A stretch of DNA of 64,000 bases, taken from positions 448,519 to 512,518 of the forward strand of contig JAXMFT010000002.1 of the NCBI GenBank assembly GCA_046347635.1, in the 5' to 3' direction. How positions within the stretch are numbered: position 1 is the first letter of the stretch; each line of letters starts with the position of its first letter. A program made the translations under genes and the position numbers. The notes under the pieces were generated by a model. That model was not told the DNA's origin. It saw only the letters and a program-made list of their open reading frames with translations, and did not search any database. Positions 43,360-51,586 of the stretch are shown here, one piece after another. Source of the DNA: JAGVSZ01 sp019137045. Lineage in GTDB: Bacteria > Pseudomonadota > Gammaproteobacteria > Burkholderiales > SG8-39.

Positions 43360-45105
43360 GTGACGACCACGACCTCAACGCCCCGCACCAGCGTCTGCAT
43401 CGCGCTGTGCGGTTCCGGCGGCGCCGGCGTCATGACCGCCGGCAACCTGCTGCTCGAAGCCGCGGCGCAGGCCGGCTGGTACGGCCTGATGGTGCGTTCG
43501 AGCGGCCCGCAGATCCGCGGCGGCGAGGCGGCCGCGCTCATGCGCATCGCCACCCACCCGATCGACTGCATGGACGACCGCTTCGACGCGATCGTCGCGG
43601 TCGACTGGCAGAACATCCACCGCTTCGCCGACGAGGTGCCGCTCGACCGTTCGAGCCTCATCGTCGGCGACCCGGAGCAGGGCGCGCCGCCCGAAGTGTT
43701 CGTGAAGTCCGGCGCGCGCGCGGTCGAGCTGCCGATGAAGAAGATCGCGAAGGGCATCCCCGGCAGCTGGCCCAACATGATCGCGCTCGGCTTCGCGTCG
43801 CAGCTGCTCGGCATCCCGGCCGACAAGGTCAAGGCGGTGGTGGCGCGGTCGCTGAAGAAGGGCGCGGAGCAGCTGCCCGCCAGCGTGGCGGCGATCGAGG
43901 CCGGGCGCGCCGCGGCGGCGGGCGAAGGCGCCGCGTTCACGCTCGCCGCCCCGCCCGCGGCGCGCGCCAAGCGCTGGCTCATCACCGGCAACCAGGCTGC
44001 GGGCTTCGGCGCGATTCGCGGCGGCGTGCGCTTCGTCGCGGCCTATCCGATCACGCCCGCGACCGAGCTGCTCGAGTACATGGCGCCCGCGCTGCCGCAG
44101 GTCGGCGGGGTGCTGGTGCAGGCCGAGGACGAGCTCGCCTCGGTCAACATGATCGTCGGCGCGTCCTACGGCGGCGTGCCGGCGCTCACCGCCACGGCGG
44201 GGCCGGGTCTCGCCCTGATGACCGAGGCGCTCGGGCTCGCGGTCGCCGCCGAGGTCCCGATCGTCGTCGTCGACGTGATGCGCGGCGGGCCCTCGACCGG
44301 GATCCCGGCGAAGAGCGAGCAGAGCGACGTGTCGATCGCGCTTTGGGGCCTGCACGGCGACGCGCCCCGCCTCGTCATCGCGCCGAACTCCATCGCCGAC
44401 TGCCTCACCGCGACCCAGTGGGCGGTGCACCTCGCCGAGGCGCTCCAGGCGCCCGCGATCGTGCTCTCGGACCAGTTCTTCGGCCAGGCGCGCGCGGTGA
44501 CCGACCGTCCCGCCGACAGCGGGCTCGTCGGCGAGCGCCTGACCGCGCCGGCCGGCAGCGAGGGCTACAAGCGCTACGCGGTGACCGACTCGGGCGTCTC
44601 GCCGATGGCGATTCCCGGCACGCCCGGTCTCGCCTACACCGCCGACGGGCTCGAGCACTCGGAGCGCGGCATCCCGTCGAGCGGCGCGGCCGACCACCGC
44701 GTCCAGCTCGCGAAGCGCGAGCGCAAGCTGGTCGCGCACGACTACGGCGCGCAGTGGGCCGACGTCGAGGGGGAGGGCGGGATCGCCGTGGTCACGTTCG
44801 GCTCCTGCACCGGCGCGGCGCGCGAGGCGATCGCGCGGGCGCGCGCCGACGGCGTGAACGCGCGCCTCGTCTCCATGCGGCTGCTCGCGCCTGCGCGGCC
44901 GAAGCTGCTCGCCGCGGCGCTCGACGGCGTCGACCGCGTGCTGGTCGTCGAGCAGAACCACGGCGGCCAGTTTCTGCGCTACCTGCGCGCGGAGTTCGAG
45001 CTGCCGCGGACCGTGCGCAGCTTCCGCCATCCCGGACCGCTGCCGATCCGGCCCGAGGAGGTCCACCGACAGATCCTGGCGCTCGAAGAGGAGAGCCCCC
45101 GATGA
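43360..45105 (+). CDS. korA: 2-oxoacid (2-oxoglutarate):ferredoxin oxidoreductase, alpha/gamma fusion
   Basis: 581 residues. The gamma domain comes first (IALCGSGGAGVMTAGNLL, RSSGPQIRGGEAA) and the alpha domain starts near residue 205 (GNQAAGFGAIRGGVRFVAAYPITPATELLEY). This gamma-alpha order is that of KorA. With KorB it oxidises 2-oxoglutarate to succinyl-CoA and reduces ferredoxin, which in Thauera supplies benzoyl-CoA reductase. GTG 43360 follows GAGAGGAG. It is divergent to the bcr operon. Confidence 0.9.
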   Translation: MTTTTSTPRTSVCIALCGSGGAGVMTAGNLLLEAAAQAGWYGLMVRSSGPQIRGGEAAALMRIATHPIDCMDDRFDAIVAVDWQNIHRFADEVPLDRSSLIVGDPEQGAPPEVFVKSGARAVELPMKKIAKGIPGSWPNMIALGFASQLLGIPADKVKAVVARSLKKGAEQLPASVAAIEAGRAAAAGEGAAFTLAAPPAARAKRWLITGNQAAGFGAIRGGVRFVAAYPITPATELLEYMAPALPQVGGVLVQAEDELASVNMIVGASYGGVPALTATAGPGLALMTEALGLAVAAEVPIVVVDVMRGGPSTGIPAKSEQSDVSIALWGLHGDAPRLVIAPNSIADCLTATQWAVHLAEALQAPAIVLSDQFFGQARAVTDRPADSGLVGERLTAPAGSEGYKRYAVTDSGVSPMAIPGTPGLAYTADGLEHSERGIPSSGAADHRVQLAKRERKLVAHDYGAQWADVEGEGGIAVVTFGSCTGAAREAIARARADGVNARLVSMRLLAPARPKLLAAALDGVDRVLVVEQNHGGQFLRYLRAEFELPRTVRSFRHPGPLPIRPEEVHRQILALEEESPR

Positions 45106-45932
45106 ACGACATGGCGGTCGCGCTGCAGCCGGCGGCGTACAAGTCCGACTACAAGCCGATCTGGTGCCCCGGGTGCGGCGACTACTCGGTGCTCTCCGCC
45201 TTCACCAAGGCGTTCTCGATGGTGGGCCGGAAGCCCGAGGAGATCGTGGTCGTCTCGGGCATCGGCTGCTCCTCGCGCCTGCCCGCGTACCTCTCCAGCT
45301 ACGGCTTCCACGGCGTGCACGGGCGGGCGCTTGCCGCCGCGACCGGGCTCAAGCTCGCGCGCCCCGACCTCACCGTGGTCGCGTCCGGGGGCGACGGGGA
45401 CGGGTATTCGATCGGCGGCAACCATTTCCTGCACGCCTGCCGGCGCAACGTCGACCTGACCTACGTGGTCATGGACAACCACGTGTACGGCATGACCAAG
45501 GGCCAGCCGTCGCCGACGACCGAGCCCGACTGGCAGTCGAAGCTCTCGCCCACGGGCACCGGCCTGCGCGTGTTCCATCCGCTCGTGGTCGCGCTCGCCG
45601 CCGGCGCGAACTTCGTCGCGCGCGCATTCTCCGGCGACCCGAATGGAGTCGCCGACATCCTGGCCGAGGCGATCCGGCATCCCGGATTCTCGTTCGTCGA
45701 GATCCTCAGCCCGTGCGTGACCTTCCGCCCCGAGCAGCGCAACTGGAAGCAGGCGGTGCACCCTGCGCCGGTGGGCGCGACCGACGACCCGGCCAAGGCG
45801 GCGCGCCGCATCCTGTCCGACGACGGGTTCAACGTCGGCATCCTGTACCGCGGCAACCGCCCCGTTTATCGCCCCCCGGTGGGGAAGGCGAAGAAGCAGC
45901 CCGCCGATCTGGAGAAGGAGTTCGAGGTATGA
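45102..45932 (+). CDS. korB: 2-oxoacid:ferredoxin oxidoreductase, beta subunit
   Basis: 276 residues. KPIWCPGCGDYSVL, SGIGCSSRLP and GGDGDGYSIGGNHFLHA mark the thiamine diphosphate and [4Fe-4S] site of the beta subunit. No separate ferredoxin-like delta subunit is present, as expected for the two-subunit KorAB type. Its ATG overlaps the korA stop and its own stop overlaps the next ATG. Confidence 0.92.
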   Translation: MNDMAVALQPAAYKSDYKPIWCPGCGDYSVLSAFTKAFSMVGRKPEEIVVVSGIGCSSRLPAYLSSYGFHGVHGRALAAATGLKLARPDLTVVASGGDGDGYSIGGNHFLHACRRNVDLTYVVMDNHVYGMTKGQPSPTTEPDWQSKLSPTGTGLRVFHPLVVALAAGANFVARAFSGDPNGVADILAEAIRHPGFSFVEILSPCVTFRPEQRNWKQAVHPAPVGATDDPAKAARRILSDDGFNVGILYRGNRPVYRPPVGKAKKQPADLEKEFEV

Positions 45933-46519
45933 ACGCGACCAAGCAGGCCGCGCGCAAGCGCGTGGCGACGAAGCGGCCCGTACCCGTGCGCGGGGCCAAG
46001 CCGGCGGCCGCGGCGGTGCGGTCGATGAACGACCTGATGGCCTACGCGTACGCGCTGGAGGTCGAGGCGGCGGAGCGCTACGGCGAGTTCGCCGACGTGA
46101 TGGAGGAGCACAACAACCGCGCGGTGGGCGAGCTGTTCCGCAAGCTCGCGCGCATCGAGCACAAGCACGCCGAGCAGATCCTCGAGGAGATGGGCTGGAC
46201 CGCGCCCCCGCCGCCGCCCGACGGCGGCTACCGGTGGCAGGGCATGGAGGGGCCGGAGACCGCCGACTTCACCGAGCTGCACTACCTCATGCAGCCCTAC
46301 CATGCGCTCGAGATCGCGCTCCACAACGAGAAGCGCGCATTCGAGTTCTTCTCCGGCCTCGCGCGCCGCGCGACGACCGAGAAGGTCAAGCGCGCGGCGA
46401 AGGAGATGGCCGCAGAGGAGGCCGAGCACGTGCGCCTGATCGAGGACTGGATGAAGAAGGTGCCGCTGCCCGAGCCGCAGTGGGACGTCGACCTCGATCC
46501 GCCCCGCTACGTGGACTGA
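45929..46519 (+). CDS. Ferritin-like/rubrerythrin-family protein
   Basis: 196 residues. A basic alanine/lysine tail of 30 residues is followed by a four-helix carboxylate-bridged diiron domain, with EVEAAERYGEFAD, IEHKHAEQ, LHNEKRAFEFF and EEAEHVRLIEDW giving the ExxH ligands. The rubredoxin domain of classical rubrerythrin is absent. Coupled to korAB by an ATGA overlap, it may protect the oxygen-sensitive ferredoxin pathway by reducing peroxide. That role is inferred. Confidence 0.85.
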   Translation: MNATKQAARKRVATKRPVPVRGAKPAAAAVRSMNDLMAYAYALEVEAAERYGEFADVMEEHNNRAVGELFRKLARIEHKHAEQILEEMGWTAPPPPPDGGYRWQGMEGPETADFTELHYLMQPYHALEIALHNEKRAFEFFSGLARRATTEKVKRAAKEMAAEEAEHVRLIEDWMKKVPLPEPQWDVDLDPPRYVD

Positions 46520-46534
46520 GGCCGGCGGCGCCGG

Positions 46535-46984
46535 TCAGGCGCGCCGCGACCCGAACGGCCAGCGCAGCGCGGCGAAGAGCGCGGCCGGCGACCACTCGAC
46601 CGCGTCGAGCGCGTTCTTGACCGCGAGCCCGAGCTCCGTGTCGCCTTCGATCCCGAGCCGCCGGGCGAAGAACAGGGTGTCGGGATCCTCCTCCCGCCGC
46701 GCGAGACGCCAGTAGTCGTCGGCGGTGGCGCGGATCGCCACGTCAGCCTGCCTGCGCGCCGGCACGAAGCCGATCGCGACGAGCCGGACGCGGCAGTCGA
46801 GCCCGGCGTCGGAGACCTGAATCGCCACGACCCGGCCGCGCAGCAGCGCGCGCGCCTCCGCCCCGAGCAGCGGCAGGAGCAGGAGATTCAAGCCGGCGGC
46901 GAGCACCGCGGAGGGCGGCCATTGCGGGAGCCGCGACACGACCGCGGCGAGCGGCCGCGGCACCTGCAGCCCGGCGCCGCTCAC
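46535..46984 (-). CDS. ubiT: UbiT, SCP2-type accessory factor of anaerobic ubiquinone synthesis
   Basis: 149 residues with an SCP2 lipid-carrier domain (VRLVAIGFVPARRQADVAIR and TLFFARRLGIEGDTELGL). GTG 46984 overlaps the ubiV stop. Its position after ubiV and ubiU gives the specific identification, as SCP2 proteins alone are not diagnostic. UbiT is thought to bind the hydrophobic quinone precursor for UbiUV hydroxylation. It converges with the ferritin-like gene 15 bases away. Confidence 0.85.
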   Translation of the reverse strand: MSGAGLQVPRPLAAVVSRLPQWPPSAVLAAGLNLLLLPLLGAEARALLRGRVVAIQVSDAGLDCRVRLVAIGFVPARRQADVAIRATADDYWRLARREEDPDTLFFARRLGIEGDTELGLAVKNALDAVEWSPAALFAALRWPFGSRRA

Positions 46985-47868
46985 GCGACCTCCCGGTACT
47001 CGAGCCCGGCCGCGCCGTGCCAGTACCCGTTGCAGCGACCCGGGGCGAGCCCCGCGAGCGCGCGCGACGCCTGCGCCGGCGCGATCCGGCCGTCGAGCGC
47101 CGCGCGGAACGCCGCGATCACCTCGTCCATCCCCGCGGACTGCGGGCTGAGCCGCACCGCGTCCACGCCGAGCGCGCGCAGCTCGTCGAGCGCGCCCGCT
47201 AGGTCGTAGACCTGCGCCGACTGCGTCTGGATGCCGTTCAGCGTGAGGAACGGCTTGCCCTCGCGCGTCGCGAGCGCGAGCCCGTCGGCGTGCTCCAGGC
47301 AGCGGAACTGGCAGTCGTCCTTCGGCAGGTCGTAGTGCCGCGCCGTGAAGCAGCGCGCCGAGAATGCGAGCGGCAGCCGGCCCCACGCGAACACCTCGGT
47401 CTCGACGCCGGCGGGCCGCTCGCGCTGCAGACCCGCGAGCGCCCGGCCGGACAGCTCGACCGGCATCACCCAGCGCGTGGCGCCGAGCTGCGCGAGCCAG
47501 GCGAGCGTCGCGCCGTTGTAGACGTTGAGATGCGGCCCGGCGACGAACGGCCGGCCGCCGCGCGCGCGCACCGCGCCCATCTCGTTCGCCTCGACCAGGA
47601 AATCGGCGCGCTCCGCGACCCGCCGCATCGCGCGGATGTCGCCCTCGGACTCGATGAGCGCCTGGGTGGAGAGCACGACGGCCTTGCCCGCCGCGGCGAG
47701 ATCCCGCGCGAGCCCGATCCAGTCGTCGGCGCGCAGCGCGCGGCGGCGCGCGCACACCACCTCGCCGACGTAGACGATGTCGACCGGAAGCCCGGCGACG
47801 CGCGCGTAGAACTCCAGCACCGCGTCGCGCGTCCAGTAGTACAGCAGCGGTCCGAGCGCAAGCCTCAT
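46981..47868 (-). CDS. ubiV: UbiV, oxygen-independent ubiquinone hydroxylase subunit
   Basis: 295-residue U32-peptidase-like barrel. Family elements include LALGPLLYYWTRD, PVDIVYVGEVVCARR near residue 29, and late cysteines in FSARCFTARHY and CQFRCLE that bind the [4Fe-4S] cluster. With UbiU it hydroxylates the quinone ring using prephenate instead of oxygen. The ATG overlaps the ubiU stop by four bases, so the order is ubiU-ubiV-ubiT. Confidence 0.9.
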   Translation of the reverse strand: MRLALGPLLYYWTRDAVLEFYARVAGLPVDIVYVGEVVCARRRALRADDWIGLARDLAAAGKAVVLSTQALIESEGDIRAMRRVAERADFLVEANEMGAVRARGGRPFVAGPHLNVYNGATLAWLAQLGATRWVMPVELSGRALAGLQRERPAGVETEVFAWGRLPLAFSARCFTARHYDLPKDDCQFRCLEHADGLALATREGKPFLTLNGIQTQSAQVYDLAGALDELRALGVDAVRLSPQSAGMDEVIAAFRAALDGRIAPAQASRALAGLAPGRCNGYWHGAAGLEYREVA

Positions 47869-48869
47869 TTCCACTTCCGGTGATACGCGCCGAGGGTCAC
47901 CTGCTGCCCCTCGGCGAGCTGCGCGAGCGCGGCGCTCCAGCCGGGCTCGACCGCGAACGAGGCCAGGTGCGCGCTGCAGGCGTCGATCGCCGCGCGCCAC
48001 ACGCGCGTCACCGCGGCGACGTAGGCGGGGCTGCGCTGGCGGCCCTCGATCTTGACCGCGGCCACGCCGATGCGGGCGAGCTCCGGCAGGAGCGCGAGCG
48101 CGTTGAGGCTGGAGGGTTCCTCGATCGCGTAGTGGGTCTCGCCTTCCACCTCGAAGCGCCCCTTGCAGAGCGCCGGATAGCCGGCGCTCTCCCCGGGGGT
48201 GAAGCGGTCGATCAGGATGCCGTTCAGCCGCGCCTCCAGGCCCGTCGGCTGCGGATCCCAGCGCACGTGCTTCGCGGGCGAGCACGCGCCGCGGGTATTG
48301 GGGCCCTCGCCGCACGCGAACGACGAGAGCGAGCAGCGCCCCTCCACCATCACGCACAGGCTGCCGAACCCGAACACCTCGATCTCGACGGCCGTGTGCC
48401 GCACGAGCTCGTCGACCTGGGCGATCGAGAGCACGCGCGGCAGCACCGCGCGGGCGATCCCGAACTGCTCGTGGTAGAGGTTGATCGCCTCGTGGTTGGT
48501 CGCCGAACCCTGCACCGAGAGGTGCAGGCGGAGCGCCGGGTGCCGCGCACGCGCATAGCGCATGAGCCCGGGGTCGGCGAGGATGACCGCATCGACGCCG
48601 AGCGTCGCCGCGGTGTCCACCGCGCGCGTCCAGCGCGCGTGCTCCCCCGCCTGGGGGTAGGTGTTGATCGCGAGCAGCACTTTCGCGCCGCGCGCGTGCG
48701 CGTAACGCACGCCCTCGGCCGCCTGCGCCGCGGCGAAGTTGAGCCCCGCGAAGTTGCGCGCGTTGGTGTCGTCGCGCAGGCCGATGTAGACGCAGTCGGC
48801 GCCGTTGTCGACGGCGGCCTTGAGCGCCGGGAGGGCGCCGGCGGGACAGACGAGCTCGGGTTTGGGCAC
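47865..48869 (-). CDS. ubiU: UbiU, oxygen-independent ubiquinone hydroxylase subunit
   Basis: 334 residues from GTG 48869, which puts PELVCPAGALPALKAAVDNG at the N-terminus as in E. coli UbiU (331 residues). An ATG at 48965 would add 32 unrelated residues. CSLSSFACGEGPNTRGACSP holds cysteines of the [4Fe-4S] site. The trio supports ubiquinone formation during denitrifying growth, when oxygen-dependent hydroxylases cannot work. No clear ribosome site is seen at the GTG. Confidence 0.88.
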   Translation of the reverse strand: MPKPELVCPAGALPALKAAVDNGADCVYIGLRDDTNARNFAGLNFAAAQAAEGVRYAHARGAKVLLAINTYPQAGEHARWTRAVDTAATLGVDAVILADPGLMRYARARHPALRLHLSVQGSATNHEAINLYHEQFGIARAVLPRVLSIAQVDELVRHTAVEIEVFGFGSLCVMVEGRCSLSSFACGEGPNTRGACSPAKHVRWDPQPTGLEARLNGILIDRFTPGESAGYPALCKGRFEVEGETHYAIEEPSSLNALALLPELARIGVAAVKIEGRQRSPAYVAAVTRVWRAAIDACSAHLASFAVEPGWSAALAQLAEGQQVTLGAYHRKWK

Positions 48870-48958
48870 GGCGGCGATGATGAGAAACGATCGATCATCG
48901 CGTCCGCGCGCCGCGCGCGCCGTGACGCCGGCTAAAATCGGATCGGGGCGAAACTGAT

Positions 48959-48972
48959 TTAGCATGGATCAA
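48959..48972. promoter_or_regulatory. Weak FNR-like half-conserved box
   Basis: TTAGC-ATGG-ATCAA has one perfect half-site (ATCAA) at the correct spacing; the other half is poor. It lies between divergent ubiU and the NapF-like gene, where anaerobic control would be expected. Low confidence. Confidence 0.25.
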
Positions 48973-49060
48973 ACGACGGCCCGCGAATCGGATCCCGAGT
49001 GACGCAGCGCATCGATCGAAGCGCCGGAACGGGCGCGGCCGCCGCCGCGGCGACAGCACC

Positions 49061-49348
49061 GTGAGCGGCATCAGCCGCAGGCAGTTCCTCACCGGCCGGC
49101 TGCGCCGTGCGCCGGCGCCGGCCGATCCGGCCCGCCCGCGGGTGGCGGCGATCTCGTCCGCGTGCCTCGCGTACAGCCGCGTGGTCTGCCGCAACTGCCG
49201 CGAACTCTGCGGGCCGCGCGCGATCCGCTTTCCGGCCCTCGCCGGCGGCGCGAGCGCGCCGCAGGTCGATCCGCGCGCGTGCACCGGCTGCGGCGACTGC
49301 GTGCCGGCGTGCCCGGTCTCCGCGCTCGCGCTCGTCGCGGTCGCCTGA
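49061..49348 (+). CDS. NapF-like ferredoxin-type protein
   Basis: 95 residues. SRRQFLTGRL at the start recalls NapF. CRNCRELCGPRAI and CTGCGDCVPACPVSALAL are cysteine-rich, the second a complete [4Fe-4S] motif. GTG 49061 is the only reasonable start. No nap genes are in the window, so a function in nitrate reductase maturation cannot be claimed; it may serve another Fe-S assembly or electron-transfer task in this respiratory region. Confidence 0.7.
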   Translation: MSGISRRQFLTGRLRRAPAPADPARPRVAAISSACLAYSRVVCRNCRELCGPRAIRFPALAGGASAPQVDPRACTGCGDCVPACPVSALALVAVA

Positions 49349-49368
49349 CCCCGGACGCCCGCCGGTCG

Positions 49369-50364
49369 CTATCCGCGCACCAGCGCGGGCTCGGTGTAGA
49401 GCGAGGCGATCTCGACGCGCTTGATGGCCGGGTCGTCGGGCACGGCGTAGAGCACCGGGGTGATCAGCTCCTCGAACAGCCCGCGCAGGCTGCGCGCGCC
49501 GGTCCGGTATTCGATCGCCATGTCGGCGATCTGCTCGAACACCTCGTGCGCCACGACCAGCTCGACGCCCTCGGCCGCGAACAGGTCGCGGAACTGCGCG
49601 TAGATCGAGTTCGCCGGCTCGGACATGATGCGGGCGAGCATCGCCTTCGGCAGGTCCTCGAAGCGCGCGGTGATCGGCAGCCGCCCGGTGAACTCCGGGA
49701 TGAGCCCGAACTCGATCAGGTCGTTCGGCTTCACGCGCGCGTTCAACCGCTCGATCACCGCCGGGTTGTCGTCCTTGGAGGTCGAGATGTAGCCGTAGGT
49801 GTGGCTGCGCGAGGCGATCCGCTCCAGGCCGACGAACGCGCCGCCGCACAGGAACAGGACGTTCGTCGTGTCGATGTAGCGCTCGCCGCCCAGCCGGACC
49901 ATCGCGCCCTCCATGATCTTGAGCAGCGCATGCTGGACGCTCTCGCCCGAGAGCGCCTGCGGCTCGCCGGCACGCGCCTTCAGCTTGTCGATCTCGTCGA
50001 TGAACACGATGCCGTACTGCGCGCGCTCGATGCTGCCGTCGGCGCGATCCACCAGGCGCTGCAGGATCGCCTCGATCTCGTCGTTGACGTAGCGGCTCTG
50101 CGCGAGCGAGGTGGCCTCCGCGGTCACGAACGGCACGCCCAGCCCGCGCGCGAGCGTCTCGCAGGTCAGCGTCTTGCCGGTGCCGGTGGGGCCGATCAGC
50201 AGGACGTTGCTCTTCACGATCGGGCCGCTGTCCTGCCGCGCGCGCGCGATCTTCTTGAAGTGCGCGTACACCGCGACCGCGAGCGTGCGCTTCGCCTCCT
50301 CCTGGCCGATGACGAACCGGTCGAGGAACCTGACGATGGCGCTCGGCTTCGGGATGTTCTTCAT
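49369..50364 (-). CDS. ClpX-like AAA+ ATPase lacking zinc domain and ClpP loop
   Basis: 331 residues. GPTGTGKT (Walker A), IVFIDEIDK (Walker B), LSGESVQHALLKIMEG and FGLIPEFTGRLP with TGARSLRG (sensor 2) follow the ClpX core closely. The N-terminal zinc-binding domain of ClpX is absent. Where ClpX has the IGF tripeptide that docks on ClpP, this protein reads HTYGYIST. The pore loop GYVG is RYVN. A ClpP-independent remodelling role is inferred. It lies downstream of nirE on the same strand, 91 bases away, so it may act in nitrite reductase or heme d1 biogenesis. Confidence 0.8.
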   Translation of the reverse strand: MKNIPKPSAIVRFLDRFVIGQEEAKRTLAVAVYAHFKKIARARQDSGPIVKSNVLLIGPTGTGKTLTCETLARGLGVPFVTAEATSLAQSRYVNDEIEAILQRLVDRADGSIERAQYGIVFIDEIDKLKARAGEPQALSGESVQHALLKIMEGAMVRLGGERYIDTTNVLFLCGGAFVGLERIASRSHTYGYISTSKDDNPAVIERLNARVKPNDLIEFGLIPEFTGRLPITARFEDLPKAMLARIMSEPANSIYAQFRDLFAAEGVELVVAHEVFEQIADMAIEYRTGARSLRGLFEELITPVLYAVPDDPAIKRVEIASLYTEPALVRG

Positions 50365-50455
50365 CGCGCTGGGGGTGGGGGCGTTCCGGTGGCGCACGAT
50401 ACCACCGCGCGCGGGCGCGGCGCGCCCGGACGGGAGCGCGGGCTGCCGGCGGGAC

Positions 50456-51358
50456 TCAGGCGGCGGGCGTCGCGCGCGCCGCGGCGGCCGCCGGATCGGC
50501 GGCCGCCGCGAGCGCGTCGCGCACGCCCACCACTGCGCCGATCACGATCAGCGCCGGCGGCTTGACGGCCTGCGCGCGCGCGACCGCGGGCAGCGTCGCG
50601 ACCGTCCCCGCGACCACCCGCTGGCGCGGCGTCGTCGCACGCTCGATCACGGCGGCCGGCGTCGCGGGGTCGAGGCCGTGCGCGACGAGCTGCCCGCAGA
50701 TCTCCGCGAGGCGCGTCACGCCCATGTAGATCACCACCGTCTGGCGCGGACGCGCGAGCATCGCCCAGTCGAGGTCGGTCGAGCCGTCCTTGAGGTGTCC
50801 GGTCACGAACACCACCGCGCGCACGTGGTCGCGGTGGGTGAGGGGAATGCCGGCGTACGAGGCGGCGCCGCTCGCCGCGGTGACGCCCGGGACCACCTCG
50901 AACGGCACCCCGTGGCGCGCGAGGTACTCCGCCTCCTCGCCGCCGCGCCCGAAGACGAACGGGTCGCCGCCCTTCAGGCGCAGCACGCGCCGGCCGCCGC
51001 GGGCGAGCGCGACCAGCAGCCGGTTGATCTCGTCCTGCGACAGCGCGTGGCAGGCCTGCTGCTTGCCCGCGTAGATGCGCTCGGCCCGCGGGTTCACGAA
51101 GCGCAGGATCTCGTCGCTCACCAGGTAGTCGTAGACGACCACTTCCGCCGCGCCCATCAGGCGCACGGCACGCAGCGTGAGGAGGTCGGGGTCGCCCGGC
51201 CCGGCGCCGACGAGATGGACGAAGCCGCGCGCCGCGCCGCATGGGGCGGTGCTCGGCGGGAGGGCGTCGCGCGCGCGCGCGCGACGCCCCGCCGGCGGAG
51301 CCTCGCAGGTGGCCGCGCAGTAGGAGCGATGCAGGGGTTGCCGGATCCGGTTGGCCAT
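50456..51358 (-). CDS. nirE: NirE, uroporphyrinogen-III C-methyltransferase
   Basis: 300 residues. HLVGAGPGDPDLLTLRA (from about residue 47) and LRLKGGDPFVFGRGGEE are SUMT signatures, and PGVTAASGAASYAGIPLTHRD binds substrate. It methylates uroporphyrinogen III to precorrin-2, the first step toward heme d1. The first 45 residues are low-complexity and contain a palindromic DNA segment; no in-frame start exists closer to the domain. Divergence from nirS1 supports the nirE call over sirohaem synthesis. Confidence 0.88.
   Translation of the reverse strand: MANRIRQPLHRSYCAATCEAPPAGRRARARDALPPSTAPCGAARGFVHLVGAGPGDPDLLTLRAVRLMGAAEVVVYDYLVSDEILRFVNPRAERIYAGKQQACHALSQDEINRLLVALARGGRRVLRLKGGDPFVFGRGGEEAEYLARHGVPFEVVPGVTAASGAASYAGIPLTHRDHVRAVVFVTGHLKDGSTDLDWAMLARPRQTVVIYMGVTRLAEICGQLVAHGLDPATPAAVIERATTPRQRVVAGTVATLPAVARAQAVKPPALIVIGAVVGVRDALAAAADPAAAAARATPAA
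51262..51287. repeat. 26-bp perfect GC palindrome in nirE 5' coding region
   Basis: GGGCGTCGCGCGC and its exact complement GCGCGCGACGCCC meet without a loop. The element encodes part of the unconserved N-terminal extension of NirE. It may be a transcript structure or a mobile palindrome remnant. Confidence 0.5.
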
Positions 51359-51422
51359 CGTGCGCGCGCCACGCCCCGCTCGGGGCATGCCCACACGTTA
51401 CGCATGGGTTCTCGGAGTGACA

Positions 51423-51436
51423 TTGATTATTCTCAA
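51423..51436 (+). promoter_or_regulatory. FNR/Dnr-type box upstream of nirS1
   Basis: TTGAT-TATT-CTCAA matches the TTGAT-N4-ATCAA consensus with one mismatch. It lies 150 bases before the nirS1 ATG and between nirS1 and divergent nirE, so it could serve both. Confidence 0.65.
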
Positions 51437-51586
51437 ATTGCGTCGTGCCCACGGCGCGCATCCTGCGCGGCGAAAGACCCTGGCGTGAGCATCGAAATGT
51501 TCGATCGCCCGATCAAGTCCACCGCGCGCGCGCAGCCCGCGGGCGGCCGCAATTCCGGCATTCATCCGACCCATGGAGGAGCACTC

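Noticed and set aside
42770..43363. 197-residue plus-strand frame in the bcr/kor gap
   Set aside because: It runs through both promoters and the had remnant on the other strand and has no family features.
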